A stretch of 64,000 nt of DNA from Brachybacterium sp. SGAir0954 (GTDB lineage: Bacteria; Actinomycetota; Actinomycetes; Actinomycetales; Dermabacteraceae), in NCBI RefSeq assembly GCF_005490785.1, contig NZ_CP027295.1, forward strand, positions 3,038,001-3,102,000. The letters are read 5' to 3'. Below are positions 34,665-43,400 of this stretch, piece by piece (the stretch's first letter is position 1; every line of letters starts with the position of its first letter). The notes under the pieces were generated by a model, which saw only the letters and a program-made list of their open reading frames with translations, was not told the origin of the DNA and ran no database searches. The translations under genes were made by a program, and so were the position numbers.

Positions 34665-37010
34665 TCAGGTCGCGGCGGCGTCCATGAGGCCGGCGATGAT
34701 GCGGCCGACGGTCGGCGCGTCCAGCGCGCGACCCCGCTCGTCGGTCAGGTACAGCACGTCGATCGCGCGCTGACCCAGCGTCATCACGTGCGCGCTGCGC
34801 AGCTGCAGGCGGTGCACCGTGATCGTCTCCGCGACGTCCGCGAGCAGGCTCGGACGGTTGCGGGCGTTGACCTGCACGACGGTCGCCTCGCTCGAGGCGC
34901 CCGGCAGCAGGGTGACGACGGGCGTGTCGTCCGTGGTGCGGGGCGGCGGGGCGGGCGGCAGCTCGAGCACGCGGGCGTCCGCCCGGTCGCGGTGCTTGAG
35001 CTCCCGATCCAGCGCCTGGCGCAGCACGGTGGGGTGCGGGAGGTCCTCCTGCGTGCCGGAGACCCACCAGGTGTTCACCGCGATCCCGTTCATCGTGACG
35101 ACGACGGCGCTGCGCACGTCGATCCGCTGGCGGGCGAGCACACGCGCCATGGCCGCGAACACGCCGGCACCATCGGGCGCGCCCAGGCAGATCTGCGAGA
35201 TCGGCTCGTCCTCGGTGGGCGCCGGGTACAGCACCTGCGCGCTGCCGCTGCGCTCCACGGAGGCACGCACCGCCTCCTGCACCGAGCGCTGCGGCGTGAG
35301 CAGCAGGCGCGGGGCGGGAGAGCTGCCCGTGAGGGCGTCCCGGGCGAGGTCCGTGAGGTGGTCGACGAGGGTCGAGCGCCAGGTGGACCAGGCGGCGGGG
35401 CCGGCCGCGATGGCGTCCGCCTCGGTGAGCGCGCGGAGCAGCTCGAGGATCGTCGGGTCGAAGCGGATCTTCGTCAGCAGGTCCTGGAGCGTCGCCGGAT
35501 CGGCGAGGTCGCGGCCCGTCGCGAGCGCCACGAGGGTCAGGTGCTCACGCACGAGGGTCGTGATGGTGCGCGTGTCCGTCTCGTCGAAGCCGAGGTGACG
35601 GGCGGCGGCCTCCGCGAGCGGAGCACCCTCCGCGGCATGGTCGCGGGCGTCGGCCCGCTTGCCGAGGTCGTGGACGAGCGCGGTGATGAGCAGGAGGTCC
35701 GGTCGGGCGACCTTCGGCAGGAAGCGCTGGACCTCCTTGACCGTCTCGATCTGGTGGCGGTCCACGGTGAAGCGGTGCACCGCGGAGCGCTGCGGGCGGT
35801 TGCGCACGTCGTGCCAGCCCGGCACCCAGCGCTCGAAGATGCCCTTGACGTCGAGGGCCTCGTAGACGTCGGCGATGTGCTCCCCTGCGAGGGCGTCGAC
35901 GAACACGTCCCGCTGGGCGGCGGAGAGCGGACGCTCGGGGCTCTGGGCGATGCGGTCCAGGGTCGCGTCCGCGAGCGGCAGGCCCGTGGTCGCGGCGTGA
36001 CGGACCGCGGCGAGGTCTCGCAGCGGGTCGGTGCCGCGCGGGTCCACGGAGATCTCCCCCGCCTGCACGATCACACCGTTGCCCACGCGCGTGATCGCGG
36101 GCCGGCGCTCGGAGCCCTGGCCGCGGGTCGAGGAGCCGCCGGGGGCGACGGCCGCCTCCGCGGCGCGGATCGTGCGGTGCAGCTCCCAGCTCACCGCGCG
36201 GGCGGCCTCGGCGAGCACCGCGAGGTGGTCGTCCGCGGTGGCGTGGCCGGTGAGCGCGGCGACGGCGTCCTGGTCAGCGCGGCCCAGCCGCGTCCCGGAC
36301 TTCCCGGTGACGGCCTGCAGCGCGTCCCGGGCGTCGAGCAGGACCCGGGCGGCGGAGTCGACCACCGCGTGGTCGTGGTCCGCGAGCCAGCTCTCCGCGA
36401 TCGCGCGGATCACGGTCACGTCCCGCAGGCCGCCGCGATCGGACTTGAGGTTCGGCTCCGTGGAGTGGGCGAGGGGGCCGTACCGGTCGGAGCGGTCGTG
36501 GGCGAGGTCCACGAGCTCACCGATGCGGCGTCGCGCCCCGCGCCGCCACTGCCCGCGCACGCGGTGCGCGGCGTCGTCCACGAGCTCCGCCTGCCCCGCG
36601 ACGAGCCGCAGGTCCAGGAGGGAGATCGCGGCGCGGAGGTCCTCACGGGCCACCTGCTCGCACTCGAGCGGGCTGCGCATCGCATGGTCGAGCGAGGTGC
36701 CGGAGTCCCAGATCGGGTACCACAGGGCGCTCGCGAGCCGGGCGGACTCCTCGGCGCTCATCACCTCGGTGTCCACGAGGAGCACGAGGTCCAGGTCGCT
36801 GCCGGGGCCCAGGTCGCGCCGGCCCAGCGAGCCGATCGCCGCGAGCGCCGCGCCGGACGCGGGGGCGCCGGCCCCCTGCCAGAGCTCGATCAGCCAGGAG
36901 TCGACGAGCGACGCCTGATCGAGCCTGCGCTGGGGGCCGGCGGTGGGATCCGCGAAGCCGGCGTGGAGGACCTGGGTCAACCGGCGGCCGGGGAGCTCCT
37001 CAGAGGGCAT
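34665..37010 (-). CDS. glnD: PII nucleotidylyltransferase / nucleotidylyl-removing enzyme GlnD
   Basis: Modifies and demodifies the PII protein according to nitrogen status; in studied actinobacteria the modification of GlnK is adenylylation. From the ATG at 37010 it has 781 residues: the nucleotidyltransferase domain with [19 protein letters not shown], the HD domain with [11 protein letters not shown] and [15 protein letters not shown], and two C-terminal ACT domains ([20 protein letters not shown] region and [19 protein letters not shown]). The start lies inside the glnK end (11-nt overlap); an ATG 9 codons earlier is possible. Last gene of amtB-glnK-glnD. Confidence 0.95.
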   Translation of the reverse strand: MPSEELPGRRLTQVLHAGFADPTAGPQRRLDQASLVDSWLIELWQGAGAPASGAALAAIGSLGRRDLGPGSDLDLVLLVDTEVMSAEESARLASALWYPIWDSGTSLDHAMRSPLECEQVAREDLRAAISLLDLRLVAGQAELVDDAAHRVRGQWRRGARRRIGELVDLAHDRSDRYGPLAHSTEPNLKSDRGGLRDVTVIRAIAESWLADHDHAVVDSAARVLLDARDALQAVTGKSGTRLGRADQDAVAALTGHATADDHLAVLAEAARAVSWELHRTIRAAEAAVAPGGSSTRGQGSERRPAITRVGNGVIVQAGEISVDPRGTDPLRDLAAVRHAATTGLPLADATLDRIAQSPERPLSAAQRDVFVDALAGEHIADVYEALDVKGIFERWVPGWHDVRNRPQRSAVHRFTVDRHQIETVKEVQRFLPKVARPDLLLITALVHDLGKRADARDHAAEGAPLAEAAARHLGFDETDTRTITTLVREHLTLVALATGRDLADPATLQDLLTKIRFDPTILELLRALTEADAIAAGPAAWSTWRSTLVDHLTDLARDALTGSSPAPRLLLTPQRSVQEAVRASVERSGSAQVLYPAPTEDEPISQICLGAPDGAGVFAAMARVLARQRIDVRSAVVVTMNGIAVNTWWVSGTQEDLPHPTVLRQALDRELKHRDRADARVLELPPAPPPRTTDDTPVVTLLPGASSEATVVQVNARNRPSLLADVAETITVHRLQLRSAHVMTLGQRAIDVLYLTDERGRALDAPTVGRIIAGLMDAAAT

Positions 37011-37338
37011 CCGCGTCCCGCTCACCGGTGCGGACACGGACGACGGTGCCGACCTCGGTGGTCCACACCTTCCCGTCGCCGATGCGGCCGGTGCGGGAGG
37101 AGGCGACGACGAGGTCGATGATGTCCTTCTCGTCGGCGGGATCGGCGAGCACCTCGACCTTCACCTTGGGGATGGTGTCGATCGTGTACTCCGCGCCCCG
37201 GTAGACCTCGGTGTGACCGCCCTGGCGGCCCCATCCGGCGACCTCCGTGATGGTCAGACCGCTGACGCCGTACTCGCGCAGGGAGTCGGTGACCGCCTGC
37301 AGGGCGTGCGGCTGGATGATGGCGGTGATGAGCTTCAT
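37000..37338 (-). CDS. glnK: PII signal protein GlnK
   Basis: Trimeric sensor of 2-oxoglutarate and ATP/ADP that controls AmtB. The 112 residues include the start MKLITAIIQPHALQAVTDSL, the T-loop VYRGAEYTIDTIPKVKVEVL with the modifiable tyrosine, and the C-terminal RTGRIGDGKVWTTEVGTVVR. Overlaps amtB by 4 nt (ATGA) and glnD by 11 nt. Confidence 0.97.
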   Translation of the reverse strand: MKLITAIIQPHALQAVTDSLREYGVSGLTITEVAGWGRQGGHTEVYRGAEYTIDTIPKVKVEVLADPADEKDIIDLVVASSRTGRIGDGKVWTTEVGTVVRVRTGERDADAL

Positions 37339-38699
37339 CGGGCGTCTCCTGCGGTGGCGGGCTGCGGGTCCTCGGTGGTCGACGGGGTGGGCGCCGAGCC
37401 GGTCGGCGCGGCGGGGGCCGCCGGTGCCGGGGCGATGCGGTCACGCCGGGTGATCAGCGAGCTGCCCAGATCGTATCCGGACTCCGCATGGTGGGTGATG
37501 TCGATGCCGGCGGCCTCGTCGGCCTCGGAGATCCTCCAGCCCATCGTGTACTTCAGGGCCAGGGCGATCACCAGGGTGAGCACGCCGGAGAAGACGAGCG
37601 CGGAGGCCGCGACGAGGATCTGCACCAGCAGCAGGCTCACGCCGCCGCCGAAGATCAGGCCGCCGTCGGAGGCGAGGACGCCGATGAGCACGGTGCCCAC
37701 GAGGCCGCCCACGAGGTGGACGCCCACGACGTCGAGCGAGTCGTCGATGCCGAAGCGGTACTTCAGGCCCACGGCGAGGGCGCAGGCGATGCCGGCGACG
37801 AGACCCAGGACGATCGAGGTGACCGGGTTCAGCGCGGCGGCCGCCGGGGTGATCGCGACCAGACCGGCGACGACGCCCGAGGCCATGCCGAGGCTCGTCA
37901 CGTGGCGGTCGCGGATCTTCTCGATGAGCGCCCAGCCGAGCATGGCGCCCGCGGTCGCGACGGTCGTGTTGACCCAGGCGAGGCCCGCGGTGCCGTCGGC
38001 CGTGCCGGCGGAGCCGGCGTTGAAGCCGAACCAGCCGAACCACAGCAGCGCGGCGCCGAGCATGACCAGCGGCAGGTTGTGGGGCTTCATCGGCTCCTTG
38101 CCGAAGCCCTTGCGGGCGCCGACGACGATCGCGAGGACGAGGCCCGCCATGCCGGCGTTGATGTGGACCACGGTGCCGCCGGCGAAATCGACGGGCTCCG
38201 CGATCGAGGCGAAGATGCCGTCGGCGCCGAGCAGGCCGCCGCCCCACACCATGTGCGCGAGGGGTGCATACACGACGAGCACCCACACGAGCGCGAAGAC
38301 CATCCAGGTGCCGAACTTGACGCGATCGGCGATCGCGCCGGAGATCAGCGCGGTGGAGATGATCGCGAAGGTCATCTGGAACCCGGCGGCGACGAGGAAG
38401 GGCACGCCGCTCCCGGCGAGGATCGACTGCTCGTCGGTGCCGGAGAGGCCGAGGAACTCGAGCGGGTTGCCGAAGAGCCCGCCGATGTCGCTGCCGAAGG
38501 CGATCGAGTAGCCGCCGAGGACCCAGGCGATCGCGACGACGGCCATCGCCCCGAAGGACATCAGCATCATGTTGAGGACGGTGCGCGCACGCACCATGCC
38601 TCCGTAGAACAGGGAGAGACCGGGGGTCATCAGCAGCACCAGGGCGGCACTGACGAGGATCCACGCGGTCGCCCCCGTGTCGAGGGTGAAGGACTCCAT
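37335..38699 (-). CDS. amtB: ammonium transporter
   Basis: Trimeric channel for ammonium. 454 residues with about eleven membrane segments. Landmarks are YGGMVRARTVLNMM, the first pore histidine in YAPLAHMVWGGG, LLWFGWFGFNAGSAG and the second pore histidine in DVVGVHLVGGLVG. Encoded first in amtB-glnK-glnD, the standard nitrogen-scavenging operon. A pair of direct repeats lies 120-137 bp upstream. Confidence 0.96.
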   Translation of the reverse strand: MESFTLDTGATAWILVSAALVLLMTPGLSLFYGGMVRARTVLNMMLMSFGAMAVVAIAWVLGGYSIAFGSDIGGLFGNPLEFLGLSGTDEQSILAGSGVPFLVAAGFQMTFAIISTALISGAIADRVKFGTWMVFALVWVLVVYAPLAHMVWGGGLLGADGIFASIAEPVDFAGGTVVHINAGMAGLVLAIVVGARKGFGKEPMKPHNLPLVMLGAALLWFGWFGFNAGSAGTADGTAGLAWVNTTVATAGAMLGWALIEKIRDRHVTSLGMASGVVAGLVAITPAAAALNPVTSIVLGLVAGIACALAVGLKYRFGIDDSLDVVGVHLVGGLVGTVLIGVLASDGGLIFGGGVSLLLVQILVAASALVFSGVLTLVIALALKYTMGWRISEADEAAGIDITHHAESGYDLGSSLITRRDRIAPAPAAPAAPTGSAPTPSTTEDPQPATAGDAR

Positions 38700-38818
38700 G
38701 TCGGCTCCAGATTGTTCAGTGGGCGGTGCCGGCGCGCCTGCGCACGGACCGTCCGACCGGATCGGTCGTGTGTCTCATGGTGTGAGCACTGCCGAGATTC
38801 GCCTATGCCGAGAGGGCG

Positions 38819-38836
38819 CCGTGATCATTCCGTGAT
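38819..38836 (-). promoter_or_regulatory. direct repeats upstream of amtB, possible nitrogen-regulator site
   Basis: CCGTGAT occurs at 38819-38825 and 38830-38836, an 11-bp period, i.e. one helical turn, in the most AT-rich part of the amtB upstream region. GlnR of actinobacteria binds such 11-bp-spaced half sites before amtB, but the bases match the published GlnR half site only partly. Confidence 0.4.
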
Positions 38837-38900
38837 ACGACGATCCGGACGGTGGACACGACAGGGTCTCCCCGGGGCCCCGGAGCCCGGGGGACGAGGA

Positions 38901-38942
38901 AGGGCCGGTGCGCGCCCCTGGCCGGGGACGCGCACCGGCCCT
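38901..38942 (-). terminator. terminator of ftsY
   Basis: A perfect 14-bp stem (AGGGCCGGTGCGCG and complement) with a 14-nt loop lies 15 nt after the ftsY stop. On the minus strand it is followed by TTCCTCGT, a partial U-tract, making it the most complete intrinsic terminator in the window. Confidence 0.75.
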
Positions 38943-38957
38943 CGCCGGATCCGTGGC

Positions 38958-40412
38958 TCAGTCGCCCAGCAGGGCGTCCACGAAGGAGTAGGTGTCGAAG
39001 GGGGTGAGGTCGTCCATCCCCTCGCCGAGGCCCACCATCTTCACGGGCACGCCGAGCTCGCGCTGCACGTTGACGACGATGCCGCCCTTCGCGGTGCCGT
39101 CGAGCTTGGTGAGGACGATGCCGGTGATGTTCACGGCCTCGGAGAACACGCGCGCCTGCTGCATGCCGTTCTGCCCGGTGGTGGCGTCGATGACGAGCAG
39201 GACCTCGGCGACCTGGTCGCCGTGCAGGCCCTTCTCCGCGACCCGGCGTACCTTGCCGAGCTCGTCCATGAGGCCCTTCTTGTTCTGCAGGCGCCCCGCG
39301 GTGTCGATGATGACGACGTCGACGCCCTGGTCGATGCCCTGCTTCACGGCGTCGAAGGCGACGGCGGCGGGATCGGCGCCGTCCTTGTCCGAGCGCACGG
39401 TGTCGACCCCCACGCGGGAGCCCCAGGTGGCGAGCTGGTCCGCGGCGGCGGCGCGGAAGGTGTCCGCCGCGCCGAGGACGACGCTGCGCTCCGCGGCCAC
39501 GAGCACGCGGGCGAGCTTGCCGACGGTCGTGGTCTTGCCGGTGCCGTTGACACCCACCATGAGGATGACGGAGGGGACGGTCTCGCCGTCCGGCGCGGTG
39601 CGCACGGTCGCGGCGATCCGGCGGTCCAGCTGCGGGTCCACGAGGCCCACGAGCTCCTCGCGGAGCACCTCGCGCACGGCGGCCGGGTCCTCGGTGCCGA
39701 GCACCTGGATGCGGCGGCGGAGGTTCGCGAGCAGCTCGTCGGTCGCGTCGGGGCCGAGGTCCGCGAGCAGCAGCGTCTCCTCGATCTCGTCCCAGGTGGA
39801 CTCGTCGACGGTGGAGCGGGTGAGCAGCCCGAGGATGCCGCGGCCGATCGAGCCGGAGCGGGAGAGCCGGTCGCGGAGGCGGACCATGCGGTCCTGCGGG
39901 GCCTCGGGGGTCTCGATGACCGCGACCGACGGGCGCTCGGTGGTGGGGGTGCCGGCGACGTCCTCGACCGGGGCGGACTCCTCGGCCGACTCCTGCGCGG
40001 AGGGCTGCGCGGCAGGCTCCGCGGCATCGGGCTCGACGGCCGCCGTCGCGGGCTCCGCCGCGGTGGGCGCGTCGGCGCGGGTCGCCTCGTCGCCCGCCGG
40101 TGCGGCGGTCTGCTCGGGCGCCTCGGCGGTCGGGGCGTCCTCGGTGGGGGCGGCGGCGGTGTCCTCGGCGGGCGGCGCCGCGGGCTCGGCCGGTGCGGAG
40201 AGCGTGTCCGCCCAGGTGGGCGCCGCGGGGCGCTCCTTCGTGGCGGTCGGCGCCCCGGTCGAGCCGGTGCCCTCGGGGCCCTGCTGGTCGTCCGTGCCGG
40301 CGTCGGGGCTCTTGCCGCCCCGGCCGCGCAGCACGGCCCAGGCGCCGGCGCCGATCACCAGGAAGACGCCACCGCCTCCGGCGATCAGGGCGAGGATGTC
40401 GTTCGGATCCAC
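38958..40412 (-). CDS. ftsY: signal recognition particle receptor FtsY
   Basis: SRP receptor at the membrane. 484 residues: an N-terminal hydrophobic anchor (IAGGGGVFLVIGAGAWAVL), a long Ala/Pro/Glu-rich region (about 35-160), then NG domains with LMVGVNGTGKTTTVGKLA, IIDTAGRLQNKKGLMDEL and LTKLDGTAKGG. The GTG start has GGAGGTGA upstream. Anchored FtsY with an acidic linker is typical of actinobacteria. Confidence 0.97.
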   Translation of the reverse strand: MDPNDILALIAGGGGVFLVIGAGAWAVLRGRGGKSPDAGTDDQQGPEGTGSTGAPTATKERPAAPTWADTLSAPAEPAAPPAEDTAAAPTEDAPTAEAPEQTAAPAGDEATRADAPTAAEPATAAVEPDAAEPAAQPSAQESAEESAPVEDVAGTPTTERPSVAVIETPEAPQDRMVRLRDRLSRSGSIGRGILGLLTRSTVDESTWDEIEETLLLADLGPDATDELLANLRRRIQVLGTEDPAAVREVLREELVGLVDPQLDRRIAATVRTAPDGETVPSVILMVGVNGTGKTTTVGKLARVLVAAERSVVLGAADTFRAAAADQLATWGSRVGVDTVRSDKDGADPAAVAFDAVKQGIDQGVDVVIIDTAGRLQNKKGLMDELGKVRRVAEKGLHGDQVAEVLLVIDATTGQNGMQQARVFSEAVNITGIVLTKLDGTAKGGIVVNVQRELGVPVKMVGLGEGMDDLTPFDTYSFVDALLGD

Positions 40413-40503
40413 GGGTCACCTCCGAGGTCGGGGAAGCCGGTCGAAGCGGCGGGCCAGCGGCCAGTCTAGGCGGCGGTCCCCGGGAGGCGTCCCGGACCCG
40501 GGA

Positions 40504-40722
40504 TCAGGAATCCGCGGTCCCCGAGCGTCCGGAGACGTCCGTGCGGGAGGTGCGCGAGCTGTGACGCGCGGCGGAGCGGCGCTCCGCGCTCGCCTGGAAA
40601 TACGCGGCAGGATCCCCGTCGCGGTCACCGCGCAGGTTGGGCAGCGCGACGGCGGCGAGGATCACCAGGGCCACCACCAGGGCGACCAGGAGGAAGACGA
40701 CGGTCACCAGCGTCATGGTCAT
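40504..40722 (-). CDS. small single-span membrane protein
   Basis: 72 residues from the ATG at 40722: a hydrophobic helix (LVTVVFLLVALVVALVILAAVAL) followed by a hydrophilic, Ser/Arg-rich cytoplasmic or extracellular tail. No family recognised. The start is set by CACAAT ending exactly 6 nt upstream, the leaderless pattern of this window. It lies between ndk and ftsY, each with its own spacer. Confidence 0.6.
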   Translation of the reverse strand: MTMTLVTVVFLLVALVVALVILAAVALPNLRGDRDGDPAAYFQASAERRSAARHSSRTSRTDVSGRSGTADS

Positions 40723-40728
40723 TCCCAC

Positions 40729-40734
40729 ATTGTG
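40729..40734 (-). promoter_or_regulatory. -10 element, leaderless promoter of the small membrane protein
   Basis: The minus strand reads CACAAT, then GTGGGA, then ATG at 40722. Confidence 0.5.
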
Positions 40735-40742
40735 CACGCCGA

Positions 40743-40773
40743 GCCCGCCCGTGACCGGGAGATCCGGGCGGGC
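40743..40773 (-). terminator. hairpin between ndk and the small membrane protein gene
   Basis: GCCCGCCCG and CGGGCGGGC pair over 9 bp around a 13-nt loop, ending just before the next -10 box. It may also overlap that promoter's -35 region. Confidence 0.45.
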
Positions 40774-40807
40774 GCGGCGCAGTGCGACGGAGTTCTCATC
40801 GCTCGGT

Positions 40808-40823
40808 GGGCGCCGGAGCGCCC
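40808..40823 (-). terminator. hairpin after ndk
   Basis: GGGCGC and GCGCCC pair around CGGA, 13 nt after the ndk stop. Short, no U-tract. Confidence 0.4.
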
Positions 40824-40836
40824 GGGACGGGGCGGA

Positions 40837-41262
40837 TCAGCCCAGCTCGGGGAACCAGATGCCGATCTCGCGAGCGGCGGACTCCTCGGAGTCGGAGCCG
40901 TGCACGAGGTTCTGGATGACGGGGAGGTCCTGCTCGCGGGCGAGGTCGCCGCGGATGGTCCCCGGGGCGGCGGCGGTGGGGTTGGTCGCCCCGGCGAGGG
41001 AGCGGAAGCCCGCGATGACCTCGACGCCCTCGACGACGAGGGCGACGAGCGGGGCGGCGCCCATGTACTCCACGAGGCCGGGGTAGAAGGGCTTGCCCTC
41101 GTGCTCGGCGTAGTGGGCGGCGAGCTCCTCGGCGGTGGCGGTGCGCTGGGCGAGGGCGACGATGTCGTAGCCCTTCGCCTCGATGCGACGGATGATCTCC
41201 CCACGCAGGCCGCGCTGGACGGCGTCGGGCTTGAGCAGGACGAGGGTGCGCTGTGCGGTCAT
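40837..41262 (-). CDS. ndk: nucleoside diphosphate kinase
   Basis: Balances nucleoside triphosphate pools through a phosphohistidine. The 141 residues include LVLLKPDAVQRGLRGEIIRR, AGATNPTAAAPGTIRGDLAR and the active-site histidine in NLVHGSDSEESA. The ATG is 6 nt after TACCCT, suggesting a leaderless message separate from DUF4233-folC 76 bp upstream. Confidence 0.96.
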   Translation of the reverse strand: MTAQRTLVLLKPDAVQRGLRGEIIRRIEAKGYDIVALAQRTATAEELAAHYAEHEGKPFYPGLVEYMGAAPLVALVVEGVEVIAGFRSLAGATNPTAAAPGTIRGDLAREQDLPVIQNLVHGSDSEESAAREIGIWFPELG

Positions 41263-41268
41263 GGCACC

Positions 41269-41274
41269 AGGGTA
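41269..41274 (-). promoter_or_regulatory. -10 element, leaderless promoter of ndk
   Basis: The minus strand reads TACCCT, then GGTGCC, then ATG at 41262. Confidence 0.5.
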
Positions 41275-41338
41275 CCGGCGACGCGGACTGGGACGGCCGA
41301 CGCCCCTCCCCCGACGCCGGGCGCCGAGGGGACGGAGC

Positions 41339-41800
41339 TCAGCGGTCGGCGTCCTCGGCGCCGTCGGCCCCGCGCTCGGCGAGGACCCGGGCGTCCACGG
41401 CGTCCTTCTCCGCGTCGAAGCGGTGCCCCGCGAACAGGCCGTAGACGTAGAGCAGGGCGAAGAAGGTGCCGACCACCCACATCAGCCCCACCTGGAGCCC
41501 CAGCAGGATGACGGGCACCTGCAGCGCGACGCCCACCAGGTAGGGCCACGCGCCGCGCCGCAGCAGGCCGCCGCAGGCGACGAGCGCGAGCACGGTGAGC
41601 AGACCCCAGGTCCAGGTGAGGGCGCGCTCGTCCGGCACCAGCTGGTGCGCGACGAGGACGGCGAAGAACACGACGACCGCCTCGACGGTGAGCGTCGTCG
41701 CGGCGAACATGCGCTGGGCGCCGTGCGCGCGCCCCGAGGGCGCGAGCGCGGCGAGCGGGGAGCGGCGGGGCGCGCCGGCGGTGCGATCGGCCATGGTCAC
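41339..41800 (-). CDS. DUF4233 membrane protein
   Basis: 153 residues with four hydrophobic segments (LTVEAVVVFFAVLVAHQL, WGLLTVLALVACGGLL, YLVGVALQVPVILLGLQVGL, VVGTFFALLYVYGLFAG). The folC-DUF4233-ndk order is conserved in actinobacteria; function unknown. The GTG at 41800 overlaps the folC stop (GTGA); an ATG two codons later is the alternative. Confidence 0.9.
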   Translation of the reverse strand: MTMADRTAGAPRRSPLAALAPSGRAHGAQRMFAATTLTVEAVVVFFAVLVAHQLVPDERALTWTWGLLTVLALVACGGLLRRGAWPYLVGVALQVPVILLGLQVGLMWVVGTFFALLYVYGLFAGHRFDAEKDAVDARVLAERGADGAEDADR

Positions 41801-43167
41801 TCCCCCTCCGCGCCGAGCAGCTCGCGGACCTCGGCGGCGAGGGTCACCGACCCGGCGACGACGACGCCGCCGAACTGGTCGCCCTCCTGCTCGGCGAGGT
41901 CCACCGCGAGCTGGATCGCGTCGGGCAGGCTCGCGGTGTCGACGACCCGGTCCTCGTCGTCGAACACGTCCCGGGCGAGGTCGGCGAGGACGTCGGCCGG
42001 GATGGCGCGCGGGGAGGAGGACGCCGTCACGACGACCTGGTCCAGGAGCGGCTCGAGCACGGCCAGGATCTGCTCGGCGTCCTTCTCCTGGAGGATGCCG
42101 ACGATGCCGACGGTGCGGGTGAAGCGGAAGTTCTCGCGGACGGTCGCGACGAGGGTCTCCGCGCCCGCCGGGTTGTGGGCGGCGTCGACGATCATGGTCG
42201 GCGACTGCCGCACGACCTCGGCGCGACCCGGCGAGGTCACCGTCGAGAGCGCGGCGGAGAGCATCTCGCCGTCCAGCGGGATCGTGCCCCCGCCCAGCAG
42301 CGCCTCCGCGGCGGCGACCGCGAGCAGCGCGTTGCTCGCCTGGTGCTCGCCGAGCAGCGACAGGAACACCTCCTCGTAGCGACCCGCGATCCCCTGGAGC
42401 GTGAGCATCTGGCCGCCCACGCCCGGGGTGCGGGCGATGACGCCGATCTGCTCGTCCTGCACGGCGGCCTCCGCGCCGAGCTCCGTGACCCGCTCGCGCA
42501 GCACGTCCATGGCCTCGGGCTCGACCTGCGCCCCGAGCACGGCGATGGCGCGCTCGGTGAGGATCCCGGCCTTCTCCCCCGCGATCAGCTCGATCGTGTC
42601 CCCCAGGTACTCCTGGTGGTCCAGACCGATCGGGGTGATCACGGCGACGTCCGGATCCGCGACACCGGTCGCGTCCCAGGTCCCGCCGAGGCCCGTCTCG
42701 ACGACGGCCACGTCCACGGGGGCGGAGGCGAAGGCCTGGAACGCCATGGCGGTGAGGTACTCGAAGAAGGTCAGCGGGGGGCCGCCCGCCGCGGCGGACT
42801 CCTCGTCGACGATCAGCGCGAAGGGCAGGACGTCCTCGTAGGCCTGGACGAAGCCCTCGTCGTCGATCGCCTCGCCGTCGATCGCGATCCGCTCCGCCGG
42901 GGAGTGCAGGTGCGGGCTCGTGGTGCGACCCGTGCGCAGGCCCGCCTCGCGGAGGATCCGCTCGAGGATCCGCGCGGTCGTGGTCTTGCCGTTCGTCCCG
43001 GCGATGCGCACGGTGCGGTAGGAGCGCTGCGGGTCCCCCATGAGCTCCATGACCCTCCGGATGCGGGAGAGGTCCGGCTCGATGCGGTTCTCGGGGGCGC
43101 GCCGGAGGAGCGCGGCGTAGACCTCGCGCAGCTCGGGAGAGAGGACCCGATGGGACTTCGGGGGCAC
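41797..43167 (-). CDS. folC: folylpolyglutamate synthase / dihydrofolate synthase
   Basis: Adds glutamate to dihydropteroate and folates. The 456 residues contain the ATP loop in IAGTNGKTTTARILE, TSPHLHSPAERIAIDG, VETGLGGTWDATGV and the C-terminal AHNPAGAETL. The GTG at 43167 is chosen because AAGGAG lies 8 nt upstream and the family N-terminus starts there. Unlike many relatives, valS is not upstream; the divergent accessory cassette is. Confidence 0.95.
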   Translation of the reverse strand: MPPKSHRVLSPELREVYAALLRRAPENRIEPDLSRIRRVMELMGDPQRSYRTVRIAGTNGKTTTARILERILREAGLRTGRTTSPHLHSPAERIAIDGEAIDDEGFVQAYEDVLPFALIVDEESAAAGGPPLTFFEYLTAMAFQAFASAPVDVAVVETGLGGTWDATGVADPDVAVITPIGLDHQEYLGDTIELIAGEKAGILTERAIAVLGAQVEPEAMDVLRERVTELGAEAAVQDEQIGVIARTPGVGGQMLTLQGIAGRYEEVFLSLLGEHQASNALLAVAAAEALLGGGTIPLDGEMLSAALSTVTSPGRAEVVRQSPTMIVDAAHNPAGAETLVATVRENFRFTRTVGIVGILQEKDAEQILAVLEPLLDQVVVTASSSPRAIPADVLADLARDVFDDEDRVVDTASLPDAIQLAVDLAEQEGDQFGGVVVAGSVTLAAEVRELLGAEGE

Positions 43168-43204
43168 GGAGGGGCTCCTTCGACGGCTGAGCGGGACGCC
43201 GGCC

Positions 43205-43210
43205 AGTCTA
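43205..43210 (-). promoter_or_regulatory. -10 element of folC-DUF4233
   Basis: The minus strand reads TAGACT, identical to the rpsB -10, with a leader of about 30 nt. The rest of the 233-bp divergent region to 43400 shows no further gene. Confidence 0.5.
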
Positions 43211-43400
43211 CGAGGGCGGCCCCGGCCGCCGGCGGTGCGGGAGCGGCCGTGTGACGAGGCGGACCCCGCGGCCGTTCCTCCCCATCGTCCTTGCGTCCAC
43301 ACGGGGAGTTCTCCCCATGGGCCGGCGGCGGGCGCGACCGTAGCCTCGGCCGGGAGCACAGCATCCGGGACCGCCCGGGTCGGGAGCGAGGAGGCGCACG

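Noticed and set aside
37488-40469. A 993-codon plus-strand frame over amtB and ftsY
   Set aside because: It spans two genes and a terminator on the other strand, and its composition is the mirror of their codons.
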